From: Alphaproteobacteria bacterium
GTDB taxonomy: Bacteria > Pseudomonadota > Alphaproteobacteria > Rhodobacterales > Rhodobacteraceae
Length of the DNA: 44,164 bases
Direction of reading: 5' to 3'
Assembly (NCBI GenBank): GCA_030429105.1
Contig: JAUIDE010000027.1
Location: 1-44,164, forward strand
Each line of letters begins with the position of its first letter. The first letter of the stretch is position 1. Below the pieces are notes generated by a model that saw only the letters and a list, made by a program, of their open reading frames with translations, had not been told where the DNA came from and searched no databases. The translations under genes and the position numbers were made by a program. Shown here in pieces: positions 36,512-44,164 of the stretch.

Positions 36512-37705
36512 ATGAAGGGCCTGAACCCGGTCTTCATTCCCGGACCGACCAACATTCCCGAGGCGCTGCGCCATGCGATGGCCGCGCCGACCATCGACCA
36601 TCGCGGCCCCGCCTTTGCGGAGATGCTGCCGCGGCTCCTCGCCGATCTGCGGATTGTCTTCGGGACGAAGGCGGCGGGGATCGTCACTTTCCCCTCCAGC
36701 GGCTCCGGCGGCTGGGAGGCGGCGCTGGCCAACACGCTTTCGCCCGGGGACCGGGTTCTGGCGGCGCGGCACGGCATGTTCTCCCACAAGTGGATCGACA
36801 TGTGCCGGCGCTTCGGCCTCGACGTCGAGGTGATCGACGCGCCCTGGGGCGAGGCGGCGCCGGCGGCGGAGATGGCGGCGCGGCTGGAGGCGGACAAGGC
36901 GCGCAAGATCAAGGCCGTCCTCGTCACCCATAACGAGACGGCGACGGGGGTGACGAGCGATGTCGGCGCCGTCCGCGCCGCGCTCGACGCTGCGGGGCAC
37001 CCCGCCCTCCTGCTGGTGGACGGGGTCAGCTCCATCGCCTCGATCCCCTTCAGGATGGACGACTGGGGTGTGGACGTCGCCGTCACCGGCTCGCAGAAGG
37101 GGTTCATGCTGGCCACGGGCCTCGCCATCGTCGCGGTGAGCGAGAAGGCGCAGGCGGCCATGACGGAGGCGAAGCTGCCGCGCTGGTTCTTCGACTTTCG
37201 GGACATGCTGAAGGCGGGCGCGACCGGCTCCTATCCTTATACGCCGCCGACGCAGCTCTTCGCGGGGCTGCGGCTTTCGACGACGATGCTGCTGGAGGAG
37301 GGGCTGGAGACTGTCTACGCCCGCCACCGCCGGATCGCGGACGGGGTGCGCGCCGCGATCGCCGCCTGGGGGATGCCGCTCTGCGCCGCGCGGCCCGAGA
37401 TCGCCTCGGACACGGTTAGCGCGGTGATGACGCCGCCGGGCTTCGACGCGAACCGGCTTACGGCGCACGCTTTTTCGGCTTATGACGTCTCCTTCGGCGT
37501 CGGGCTCGGCGATGTCGCTGGAAAGCTCTTCCGCATCGGGCACCTTGGCGCCATGACGGACGTCATGGCGCTTTCGGGCCTCGCCGCAGCGGAGATGGCG
37601 ATGGCCGATCTCGGCCTCAGGATCGAACTCGGCTCCGGCGTCGCGGCGGCGCAGGCGCTCTACAGGAAGGCGTCGGCGACGCCCGCGGAAAGAAAGGCGG
37701 CGTGA
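36512..37705 (+). CDS. bhcA: Aspartate-glyoxylate aminotransferase
   Basis: A 397-residue class V PLP aminotransferase related to serine-glyoxylate aminotransferase. The N-terminal FIPGPTNIPEALRHAM and the PLP lysine Lys196 in VTGSQKGFM are visible, with the PLP-binding Asp170 in LLVDGVSS. In the beta-hydroxyaspartate cycle this enzyme makes glycine and oxaloacetate from glyoxylate and aspartate. Alone, serine-glyoxylate or alanine-glyoxylate transaminase would be equally possible; the following three genes decide for BhcA. GGAGGA precedes the ATG chosen (MKGLNPVF). The longer frame upstream includes the promoter region. It is the first gene of the bhc operon and ends 19 bases before the preferred bhcB start. 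Confidence 0.9.
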   Translation: MKGLNPVFIPGPTNIPEALRHAMAAPTIDHRGPAFAEMLPRLLADLRIVFGTKAAGIVTFPSSGSGGWEAALANTLSPGDRVLAARHGMFSHKWIDMCRRFGLDVEVIDAPWGEAAPAAEMAARLEADKARKIKAVLVTHNETATGVTSDVGAVRAALDAAGHPALLLVDGVSSIASIPFRMDDWGVDVAVTGSQKGFMLATGLAIVAVSEKAQAAMTEAKLPRWFFDFRDMLKAGATGSYPYTPPTQLFAGLRLSTTMLLEEGLETVYARHRRIADGVRAAIAAWGMPLCAARPEIASDTVSAVMTPPGFDANRLTAHAFSAYDVSFGVGLGDVAGKLFRIGHLGAMTDVMALSGLAAAEMAMADLGLRIELGSGVAAAQALYRKASATPAERKAA

Positions 37706-37724
37706 GATGAGGGGAGAGGACGAT

Positions 37725-38678
37725 ATGGACCTTCCGGTCTGGGCGGATGTCGAGGCCGCGCACGAGCGCATCAGGCCCTATATCCACCGCACGCCGATCC
37801 TGACGAGCGAGACCTTCAACCGGATGGTGGGGGCCGAGCTCTTCTTCAAGTGCGAGAACTTCCAGAAGGCCGGCGCCTTCAAGGCCCGCGGGGCCTCCAA
37901 CGCCGTGTTCGGCCTCTCGGACGAGGAGGCGAAGCGCGGCGTCGCCACGCATTCCTCCGGCAATCACGGTCTCTCCCTCTCCTACGCCGCGGGGCGGCGG
38001 GGCGTGCCCTGCACGGTCGTCATGCCGCGGACGGCGCCGGAGCCGAAGAAGGCCGCGGTGCGCGGCTATGGCGGGCGCGTGGTGGAATGCGAGCCCTCCA
38101 CCTCCTCGCGCGAAGCGGTCTTTGCGGGCGTGCTGGAGGAGACGGGGGCGGAGTTCGTCCACCCCTACAACGACCCGCGCGTGATCGCGGGGCAGGGGAC
38201 CTGCGCGAAGGAGATGTTCGAGGATCTCGGCGCGATGGACGCGCTGGTGGCGCCCATCGGCGGCGGCGGCATGGTTTCCGGCTCCTGCCTCTCGCTCTCG
38301 CATCTCTCGCCGAAGACGAAGATCTACGCGGCGGAGCCGACGGCGGCGGACGACGCCTACCAGAGCTTCAAGACGGGCAAGATCGTCGCCTATGACGCGC
38401 CGGTGACCATCGCGGACGGGCTCAAGGTGCCGCTCAAGGAGCGGACCTGGCACTTCGTGAAGACCTATGTGGAGGATGTGCTGCTGGCCGACGAGGAGGA
38501 GATCGTCGCCGCCATGCGCCTCACCTGGGAGCGGATGAAGATCGTCATGGAGCCCTCCTGCGCCGTGCCGCTCGCCGCCATTCTCCGCAAAAAGCATCTC
38601 TTCGCCGGCAAGCGCGTCGGCGTCGTCATCACCGGCGGCAATGTCGATCTCGACAAGCTGCCCTGGCTCAAGTCCTGA
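37725..38678 (+). CDS. bhcB: erythro-beta-hydroxyaspartate dehydratase
   Basis: A 317-residue fold-type II PLP enzyme of the threonine/serine dehydratase group. The cofactor lysine is Lys53 (KAGAFKARGA), the phosphate-binding loop is GGGGMVSG, and THSSGNHG is the substrate loop. It lacks the C-terminal ACT regulatory domain of biosynthetic threonine deaminase. In the cycle it removes water from beta-hydroxyaspartate to give iminosuccinate. The ATG at 37725 has GGAGAGGA before it; an ATG six codons earlier (37707) is in frame but has no site. Being placed between bhcA and bhcC makes BhcB much more likely than a plain threonine dehydratase. Confidence 0.9.
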   Translation: MDLPVWADVEAAHERIRPYIHRTPILTSETFNRMVGAELFFKCENFQKAGAFKARGASNAVFGLSDEEAKRGVATHSSGNHGLSLSYAAGRRGVPCTVVMPRTAPEPKKAAVRGYGGRVVECEPSTSSREAVFAGVLEETGAEFVHPYNDPRVIAGQGTCAKEMFEDLGAMDALVAPIGGGGMVSGSCLSLSHLSPKTKIYAAEPTAADDAYQSFKTGKIVAYDAPVTIADGLKVPLKERTWHFVKTYVEDVLLADEEEIVAAMRLTWERMKIVMEPSCAVPLAAILRKKHLFAGKRVGVVITGGNVDLDKLPWLKS

Positions 38679-38692
38679 CGGGAGGAACGATA

Positions 38693-39856
38693 ATGAACGC
38701 CCCAACGACGTTTGAAGGCTACGAGGTCGGATACGACATTCCCGCGGTGCCGGGCATGGCCGAATCCGAAATCCAGACGCCCTGCCTCATCCTCGATCTC
38801 GATGCGCTGGAGAGGAACATCGCCAAGATGGGCCGCTTCGCGAAGGAGATGGGCGTGCGCCACCGGGTGCACGGCAAGATGCACAAGTCGGTCGACGTCG
38901 CGAAGCTGCAGGAGCGGCTTGGCGGAGCCTGCGGCGTCTGCTGCCAGAAGGTCTCGGAGGCCGAGGTCTTCGCACGCGGCGGGATCAAGGACGTGCTCGT
39001 CTCCAACCAGGTGCGCGACCCGGCGAAGATCGACCGGCTCGCCCGCATCCCCAAGCTCGGCGCGCGGGCGATCTGCTGCGTGGACGACCTCGCCAACATC
39101 GCGGACCTTTCGGCGGCGGCGCAGAAGCACGGCACGACCATCGAATGCCTCGTCGAGATCGATTGCGGCGCCGGGCGCTGCGGCGTGACGACGACGCCGG
39201 CGGTCGTGGCGCTCGCCAAGGCCATCGAGGCGGCGCCGGGGCTCAAGTTCTCCGGCATCCAAGCCTATCAGGGCGCGATGCAGCACATGGACAAGTATGA
39301 GGACCGGAAGGCGAAGATCGACATCGCCGTGGCGATGGTGAAGGACGCCGTCGATACGCTGAAGGCCGAGGGGATCGCGTGCGACATCGTCGGGGGCGGC
39401 GGCACCGGCTCCTACTACTTCGAGGGCAATTCGGGGGTCTACAACGAACTCCAGTGCGGCTCCTACGCCTTCATGGACGCCGATTACGGCCGCATCCTCG
39501 ACAAGGACGGAAACCGGATCGACCAGGGCGAGTGGGAGAACGCGCTCTTCATCCTCACCTCCGTGATGTCTCACGCCAAGGCGGAGAAGGCGATCTGCGA
39601 CGCCGGGCTCAAGGCGCAGTCGGTCGACAGCGGGCTGCCGGTAATCTTTGGGCGGACGGACGTGAAATACGTGAAGTGCTCGGACGAGCATGGCGTGATC
39701 GAGGACCCGCAGGGGGTACTCAAGGTCAACGACAAGCTCCGTCTCGTCCCCGGCCATTGCGATCCGACCTGCAACGTCCATGACTGGTATGTCGGCGTGC
39801 GGAACGGCAAGGTGGAGACGGTCTGGCCCGTCTCCGCGCGCGGCAAGGCCTACTGA
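38693..39856 (+). CDS. bhcC: erythro-beta-hydroxyaspartate aldolase
   Basis: A 387-residue fold-type III PLP enzyme of the D-threonine aldolase / DSD1 group. The PLP lysine is Lys62 in VHGKMHKSVDV. GGGGTGSYYFE binds the phosphate. The C-terminal PGHCDPTCNVHDW supplies the metal-site residues expected in this family. In the cycle it joins glycine and glyoxylate to erythro-beta-hydroxyaspartate. GGGAGGAAC stands before the ATG. It follows bhcB by 14 bases and precedes bhcD by 2. Without context it could be read as D-threonine aldolase, D-serine dehydratase or an alanine-racemase-like protein. Confidence 0.9.
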   Translation: MNAPTTFEGYEVGYDIPAVPGMAESEIQTPCLILDLDALERNIAKMGRFAKEMGVRHRVHGKMHKSVDVAKLQERLGGACGVCCQKVSEAEVFARGGIKDVLVSNQVRDPAKIDRLARIPKLGARAICCVDDLANIADLSAAAQKHGTTIECLVEIDCGAGRCGVTTTPAVVALAKAIEAAPGLKFSGIQAYQGAMQHMDKYEDRKAKIDIAVAMVKDAVDTLKAEGIACDIVGGGGTGSYYFEGNSGVYNELQCGSYAFMDADYGRILDKDGNRIDQGEWENALFILTSVMSHAKAEKAICDAGLKAQSVDSGLPVIFGRTDVKYVKCSDEHGVIEDPQGVLKVNDKLRLVPGHCDPTCNVHDWYVGVRNGKVETVWPVSARGKAY

Positions 39857-39858
39857 GT

Positions 39859-40833
39859 ATGGCGCACGAGGTCGCCTTCGTTTCCGAGGACGTCTGCCGG
39901 AAGCTGGTGACGGAGGCGGACGCCTTCGTCGCCGTGGAGGCGACCTTCGCGGCCATGGCCGCGGGGAAGGCCCGGAACTTCCCCGTCGTCCGCGAGGCGG
40001 TGGCGCATGGCGCGCTCTACGGCTTCAAGGGCGGGATGGATGAGCCGGGCGGGCTCCTCGGCGTGAAGGCCGGGGGGTATTTCCCCGGCAACGCGGCGAA
40101 GGGGCTCATCAACCATCAATCCGTCGTCGCGCTCTTCGAGCCGGAGACGGGGCGGCTCGAAGCGGTCGTCGGCGGAAACTACCTGACGGCGGTGAGGACG
40201 GCGGCGGCGGCGGCCGTCTCCGTCCGGCATCTGGCGCGGGAGGATGCGAAGGTTCTGGGGATTCTCGGCGCCGGGCATCAGTCGCTCTTCCAGCTACGGG
40301 CCGTGGCTGCGGCGCGGGGCTTCGAGCGTGTGATCGCCTGGAACCGCGACCCGGCGAAGCTCGCCCGGCTCGCCGAGGCGGCGGCCGCGCTCGGGCTTCC
40401 TTTCGAGGCGGTGGAGCGCGCGCGGCTCGGGGCGGAGGCGGACGTGATCGTCACCATCGTCTCTGCGCATGAGCCGCTGATCATGGCGGGCGAAGTGAAG
40501 CCCGGCGCGCATCTCGCCTGCATGGGGACGGATACGGTCGGCAAGCAGGAGGTCGATCCCGCGCTCCTCGCCCGCGCGGAGGTCTTCGCGGAGGAGCCTT
40601 CCCAGAGCGTGACGATCGGGGAAGCGCAGCACGCCGTCCGCCTAGGGCTCATGGCGGCGGAGGCGGTCACCCCCGTCGGCGCGGTCATCAACGGCGCGCA
40701 TCCCGGGCGGAGCGGGCCGGAGGCGGTGACGCTGTTCGACGGGTCGGGCGTGGGCCTGCAAGACCTTGCTGTCGCTTCGCTTGCGCTGAAACGGGCGAAG
40801 GAGGCCGGGCTCGCGGGCTCCGCCTCCCTGTGA
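39859..40833 (+). CDS. bhcD: Iminosuccinate reductase
   Basis: A 324-residue member of the ornithine cyclodeaminase / mu-crystallin family. The Rossmann motif LGILGAGHQSLFQLRAV lies at about 133-149, and GVKAGGYFPGNAAKGL is the family's substrate-side segment. In the cycle it reduces iminosuccinate to aspartate with a nicotinamide cofactor, regenerating the amino donor. The ATG is 2 bases after the bhcC stop with only a weak AAGG before it, so translation is probably coupled. It is the last bhc gene; a convergent gene ends 8 bases later. Alone it could be taken for ornithine cyclodeaminase or alanine dehydrogenase. Confidence 0.9.
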   Translation: MAHEVAFVSEDVCRKLVTEADAFVAVEATFAAMAAGKARNFPVVREAVAHGALYGFKGGMDEPGGLLGVKAGGYFPGNAAKGLINHQSVVALFEPETGRLEAVVGGNYLTAVRTAAAAAVSVRHLAREDAKVLGILGAGHQSLFQLRAVAAARGFERVIAWNRDPAKLARLAEAAAALGLPFEAVERARLGAEADVIVTIVSAHEPLIMAGEVKPGAHLACMGTDTVGKQEVDPALLARAEVFAEEPSQSVTIGEAQHAVRLGLMAAEAVTPVGAVINGAHPGRSGPEAVTLFDGSGVGLQDLAVASLALKRAKEAGLAGSASL

Positions 40834-40841
40834 AGGGCGTT

Positions 40842-41564
40842 CTAGCCGCGGAAGCTCCGGAAGCGGAGCGCTTCCCGCGTTTCGCTGCCGAATTCGCGGC
40901 GGAAGAGCATCGCGGCGACGAGGAGCGACGCGACCATGTAGGGGACGGGGCCGAGATACCAGGCCAGCGTCGCCAGCGCGAAATAGATCGCGCGGAGCCC
41001 CTCGTTGAAGTTGCGGGCGGCGATCCGGTTGATCGCGGCGCTGCGGGCGGCCTCGTTCTCGATCTCCTCCTCGCTGTCCTCCGGCCGGTCCCCCGGCAGG
41101 GCGCCGAGGACGACGAGGCCATAGCCGAAGACTCGGAGCGACCAGACGAACTTGAGGAAGGCGTAGACGAGGAAGGCGATGAGGCAGAGCGTCTTGGCGA
41201 GCTGCGCCGGGCGCGAGGAGTCGACCTCCCCCGCCACGCCCATCGCGACCGATTCGAGCAGCTCCATCTGCCCGAGCAGGGCGACCGCGCCGCCGATGGC
41301 GAACATCGTCATCGAGGCGAGGAAGCTCGCGCCAGCACGAAGATGCCCGAGGAGCGCGACATCGCCTATCCGCACCTCCCGCCGCGCCGCGCGGCGCATC
41401 CATTGGAGCCGGTAGGCGGAGACCATCTCGCCCGTCGAGCGCCAGCCGCGCGGGTGATGCGTCACCACCCAGCCCGTGCCCCAGTGCAGGAACACGGCCA
41501 GGGCGAGCGCCGCCCAGTCGAGCGGGGCGAAGGCTTCGAGCCAGGCGGGGAGCGCGTGCGTCAT
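40842..41564 (-). CDS. DUF599 family membrane protein
   Basis: A 240-residue inner-membrane protein. Hydrophobic stretches near the N-terminus (DWAALALAVFLHWGTGWVV), in the middle (FLASMTMFAIGGAVALLG and LAKTLCLIAFLVYAFLKFVW) and near the end (YMVASLLVAAMLF) suggest four or five membrane passes. The motif ARNFNEGLRAIYFALATLAWYLGP and the preceding layout fit the DUF599 family as I recall it. The function is unknown. It lies between the bhc operon and glcD, on the opposite strand, divergent from glcD across 102 bases. No clear ribosome binding site precedes its ATG. Its place may be accidental or related to glycolate metabolism. Confidence 0.8.
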   Translation of the reverse strand: MTHALPAWLEAFAPLDWAALALAVFLHWGTGWVVTHHPRGWRSTGEMVSAYRLQWMRRAARREVRIGDVALLGHLRAGASFLASMTMFAIGGAVALLGQMELLESVAMGVAGEVDSSRPAQLAKTLCLIAFLVYAFLKFVWSLRVFGYGLVVLGALPGDRPEDSEEEIENEAARSAAINRIAARNFNEGLRAIYFALATLAWYLGPVPYMVASLLVAAMLFRREFGSETREALRFRSFRG

Positions 41565-41666
41565 CGCGCGAGACTGCGCCGGCCGCGGCCCGCGCGCAAC
41601 GGGCGCCTTGCGGCGCGGCGCGGGGGCGCCATCATGGGCGGCGAAGCGAAGGAAGGAGCCTGAGCC

Positions 41667-43103
41667 ATGCAGATGCCGGAACCCGAGGCGCGCATCCTTT
41701 CGCGCAAGGCGGAGATCGTGGCGCGACTCGAAGCCGCGCTCTCCCCCGGCGCGGTGATCCATGCGGAGGAGGAGGTGCGCGTCTATGAATGCGACGCCCT
41801 GACCGCCTATCGCTGCCCGCCGCTCGCGGTGATCCTGCCCTCTTCCACAGCGGAGGTCGCCGCCGCGCTCCGGATCCTGCATGAGGAGCGCGTGCCGGTG
41901 GTGCCGCGCGGCTCGGGCACGTCACTCGCGGGCGGGGCGTTGCCGACGGCGGATTCGGTGATCCTTGGCGTCGCGCGGATGAACAGGGTGCTGGAGACGG
42001 ATTACGCCAACCGCTTCGTCCGGGTGGAGACGGGGCGCACCAACCTTTCCGTCACCGGGGCGGTGGAGGCGGAGGGGTTCTTCTACGCGCCCGACCCTTC
42101 GAGCCAGCTCGCCTGCGCCATCGCGGGCAACATCGCGATGAATTCGGGCGGCGCGCATTGCCTGAAATACGGGGTGACGACCAACAACCTCCTCGGCGTC
42201 ACCATGGTGACGATGGAGGGCGAGGTGCTGGAGATCGGCGGGCCCGCGCTCGACGCGCCGGGGCTCGACCTTCTCGGCGTGATCTGCGGCTCGGAGGGGC
42301 AGCTTGGCGTCGTCACCGAGGCGACGCTCCGGATTCTGGCGAAGCCGGAGGGGGCGCGGCCAATCCTCCTCGGCTTTGACGCGAACGAGGTCGCGGGGGC
42401 CTGCGTCTCCGACATCATCCGGGCCGGAGTTCTGCCCGTCGCCATCGAGTTCATGGACCGGCCCTGCATCCGCGCCTGCGAGGATTTCGCCCATGCCGGC
42501 TATCCGGACGTGGAGGCGCTGCTCATCGTCGAGGTCGAGGGTTCGGAGGCGGAGATTGACGACCAGCTGGCGAAGATACGTGAGATCGCGGCGCGGCATT
42601 CCCCGCGCGAGATGCGCGAGAGCCGCAGCGCGGAGGAGAGCGCGGCGATCTGGAAAGGCCGGAAGGCCGCCTTCGGCGCGATGGGGCAGATCAACGACTA
42701 CATGTGCCTCGACGGGACGATCCCCGTCTCCGCCCTGCCGCTGGTGCTGCGGCGGATCTCGGAGATGAGCAAGGAGTTCGGGCTCGACGTCGCCAACGTC
42801 TTCCATGCGGGGGACGGGAACATGCACCCGCTGATCCTTTTCGACGCCAACAAGCCCGGCGACCTCGAATTGTGCGAGGCGTTCGGCGCGGAGATCCTGA
42901 AGCTCTGCGTCGAGGTCGGCGGCTGCCTGACGGGCGAGCACGGGGTGGGCGTCGAGAAGCGGGACCTGATGGAGCATCAATATGCGGCGGCGGACCTCGA
43001 GGCGCAGCTCCGGGTGAAGGACGCCTTCGACCCCCGCTGGCTGCTGAACCCGGCGAAGGTGTTTCCGCTGCATGTGACGGCCGGGCGGAGGATGGCGGCT
43101 TGA
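41667..43103 (+). CDS. glcD: Glycolate oxidase, FAD-linked subunit GlcD
   Basis: A 478-residue FAD enzyme of the GlcD / FAD-oxidase C family. PRGSGTSLAGGALP and the AGNIAMNSGGAHCLKYG loop bind FAD. HAGDGNMHP and GGCLTGEHGVGVEKRDLM are the classical C-terminal motifs of GlcD-type dehydrogenases. It oxidises glycolate to glyoxylate in the GlcDEF complex, passing electrons on to the membrane via GlcF. GGAAGGAGCC stands before the ATG. The overlap with glcE and the nearby bhc genes favour glycolate over D-lactate. No GlcC/GlcR regulator gene is adjacent. Confidence 0.92.
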   Translation: MQMPEPEARILSRKAEIVARLEAALSPGAVIHAEEEVRVYECDALTAYRCPPLAVILPSSTAEVAAALRILHEERVPVVPRGSGTSLAGGALPTADSVILGVARMNRVLETDYANRFVRVETGRTNLSVTGAVEAEGFFYAPDPSSQLACAIAGNIAMNSGGAHCLKYGVTTNNLLGVTMVTMEGEVLEIGGPALDAPGLDLLGVICGSEGQLGVVTEATLRILAKPEGARPILLGFDANEVAGACVSDIIRAGVLPVAIEFMDRPCIRACEDFAHAGYPDVEALLIVEVEGSEAEIDDQLAKIREIAARHSPREMRESRSAEESAAIWKGRKAAFGAMGQINDYMCLDGTIPVSALPLVLRRISEMSKEFGLDVANVFHAGDGNMHPLILFDANKPGDLELCEAFGAEILKLCVEVGGCLTGEHGVGVEKRDLMEHQYAAADLEAQLRVKDAFDPRWLLNPAKVFPLHVTAGRRMAA

Positions 43104-44164
43104 CGACCGCGCCCTACGCCGCCGCCGAATCTGCGCTCGCGGCGGAGATCGCCGCCGCGCATGAGGCTGGCGAGCCTGTTGAGATCGTCGGCGGCGGGAC
43201 GCGGCGGGCGCTCGGGCGGCCGGTGCAGGCGGCGCGGGCGGTCTCCACGGCGCCGCTCTCTGGGATCGCGCTGCACGAGCCCGGCGCGTTGACGCTGGTC
43301 GCCGGGGCGGGGACGCCTCTGGCAGAGGTCGAGGCGGCGCTGGCGCGGGAAGGGCAGCGGCTCGCCTTCGAGCCGATGGACCATCGCGGGCTGCTCGGCT
43401 CCGCCGGGGAGCCGACGCTCGGCGCCGTCGCGGCGATGAACAATTCCGGGCCGCGGCGCATCCAGGCGGGGGCGGCGCGGGACGCGATGCTCGGCGTGCG
43501 GCTGATCGACGGGCGGGGCGAGGTCGTCTCCAATGGCGGGCGGGTGATGAAGAACGTCACCGGCTACGACCTCGTGAAGCTGATGGCGGGAAGCTGGGGG
43601 ACGCTGGGGCTCCTGACCGAGATCGCCTTCAAGGTGCTGCCGATCCCGGAGGCGGAAGCGACGGTGACGCTTCCGGGGCTGGACGACGAGCGGGCGGTCG
43701 AGGCGCTCTCCGCCGCGCTCGGCTCGCCTTACGACGTGACGGGGGCGGCGCATGGGGAGGGTCGGACGCTCGTCCGCATCGAAGGCTTCGCGGCGCAGAC
43801 GGCGCATCGCGGGCCGGCGCTGGCGCGGCTGCTCTCGCCCTTCGGCAAGGCCGAGATCGTGAACGGGGAGGCGAGCGCGGCGCTCTGGCGCGGGGTGCGC
43901 GATGCGGCCCCGCTGGTGCAGCCCTCCGAGCGCGCCGTCTGGAGGATCTCCACCGCCCCCTCCCGCGGCCCGGCCCTCGTCGCGGCGATCGCGGCGCGGA
44001 CGGACGCGCGCTGGTTCTACGACTGGGGCGGGGGGCTGATCTGGCTCGCGACGGCGGCCGACGAGACCGCCGCTTCGGCGGTGCGCGAGGCGGCCCGGGC
44101 GCAGCGCGGCCACGCGACGCTGGTGCGCGCGCCGGCGGACCTGCGCGCGGCGGTCGACGTGTTC
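43100..44164 (+). CDS. glcE: Glycolate oxidase subunit GlcE (3' end beyond window)
   Basis: 355 codons are visible, still open at the window end. The start is a TTG at 43100 overlapping the glcD stop (TTGA), which explains why an ATG-only search misses it; no in-frame ATG offers a full N-terminus. The product opens with a FAD-binding fold (EIVGGGTRRALGR) and the NGGRVMKNVTGYDLVKLMAGSWGTLGLL region typical of GlcE. An overlap of this kind gives coupled synthesis of GlcD and GlcE. GlcF, the iron-sulfur subunit, should follow outside the window. Confidence 0.9.
   Translation, partial: MTTAPYAAAESALAAEIAAAHEAGEPVEIVGGGTRRALGRPVQAARAVSTAPLSGIALHEPGALTLVAGAGTPLAEVEAALAREGQRLAFEPMDHRGLLGSAGEPTLGAVAAMNNSGPRRIQAGAARDAMLGVRLIDGRGEVVSNGGRVMKNVTGYDLVKLMAGSWGTLGLLTEIAFKVLPIPEAEATVTLPGLDDERAVEALSAALGSPYDVTGAAHGEGRTLVRIEGFAAQTAHRGPALARLLSPFGKAEIVNGEASAALWRGVRDAAPLVQPSERAVWRISTAPSRGPALVAAIAARTDARWFYDWGGGLIWLATAADETAASAVREAARAQRGHATLVRAPADLRAAVDVF

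Noticed and set aside
37725-38678. Reading bhcB as biosynthetic threonine dehydratase (ilvA)
   Set aside because: No ACT domain and a position inside a complete bhcABCD set.

Overview
The window (44,164 bases, GC-rich throughout) looks like chromosomal DNA of an alphaproteobacterium, most likely a marine Rhodobacterales-type organism. This rests on GC-ending codons, the rpsL-rpsG-fusA-tuf order, a Liv-type ABC transporter with ATGA-coupled genes, and a complete bhc cluster next to glycolate oxidase genes. I ran no database search; family calls come from reading the translated frames and motifs.

Layout. (1) Bases 2-12757 are the 3' part of a giant secreted adhesin-like gene, cut by the window start, with at least 4,251 residues. 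It holds many VCBS/cadherin-like repeats ending in xNDAP, two seven-motif FG-GAP beta-propellers inserted inside such repeats, fifteen RTX nonapeptides and a type I secretion tail. (2) Convergent to it is a DmdC-like acyl-CoA dehydrogenase, divergent from a class III cyclase with TolB-like and TPR regions. (3) The str operon follows: rpsL, rpsG, fusA, an unexpected small lipoprotein gene and tuf. It has a visible promoter, a structured leader and a clean terminator. (4) A family VIII type serine hydrolase stands divergent from a branched-chain-amino-acid type ABC transporter operon (SBP, two permeases, two ATPases). (5) An AceE/transketolase-like ThDP enzyme is divergent from a FAD-dependent oxidoreductase and a uronate-dehydrogenase-like SDR. 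(6) A copper P-type ATPase has a textbook MerR/CueR-type promoter and probably a leaderless mRNA. (7) The last 9 kb hold an IclR regulator divergent from four genes matching bhcABCD in order and type, then a DUF599 membrane protein, glcD and the start of glcE (cut by the window end).

How the genes work together. GlcDE (with GlcF, expected beyond the window) would oxidise glycolate to glyoxylate. BhcA moves the amino group of aspartate to glyoxylate, giving glycine and oxaloacetate. BhcC condenses glycine with a second glyoxylate to beta-hydroxyaspartate. BhcB dehydrates that to iminosuccinate, and BhcD reduces it to aspartate, closing the cycle. The net effect is two glyoxylate to one oxaloacetate without CO2 loss (the beta-hydroxyaspartate cycle). 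The bhcR-bhcA gap carries an IclR-like dyad upstream of a possible promoter.

No gap between genes exceeds 300 bases. No tRNA, rRNA, CRISPR array, insertion sequence or phage gene was recognised.
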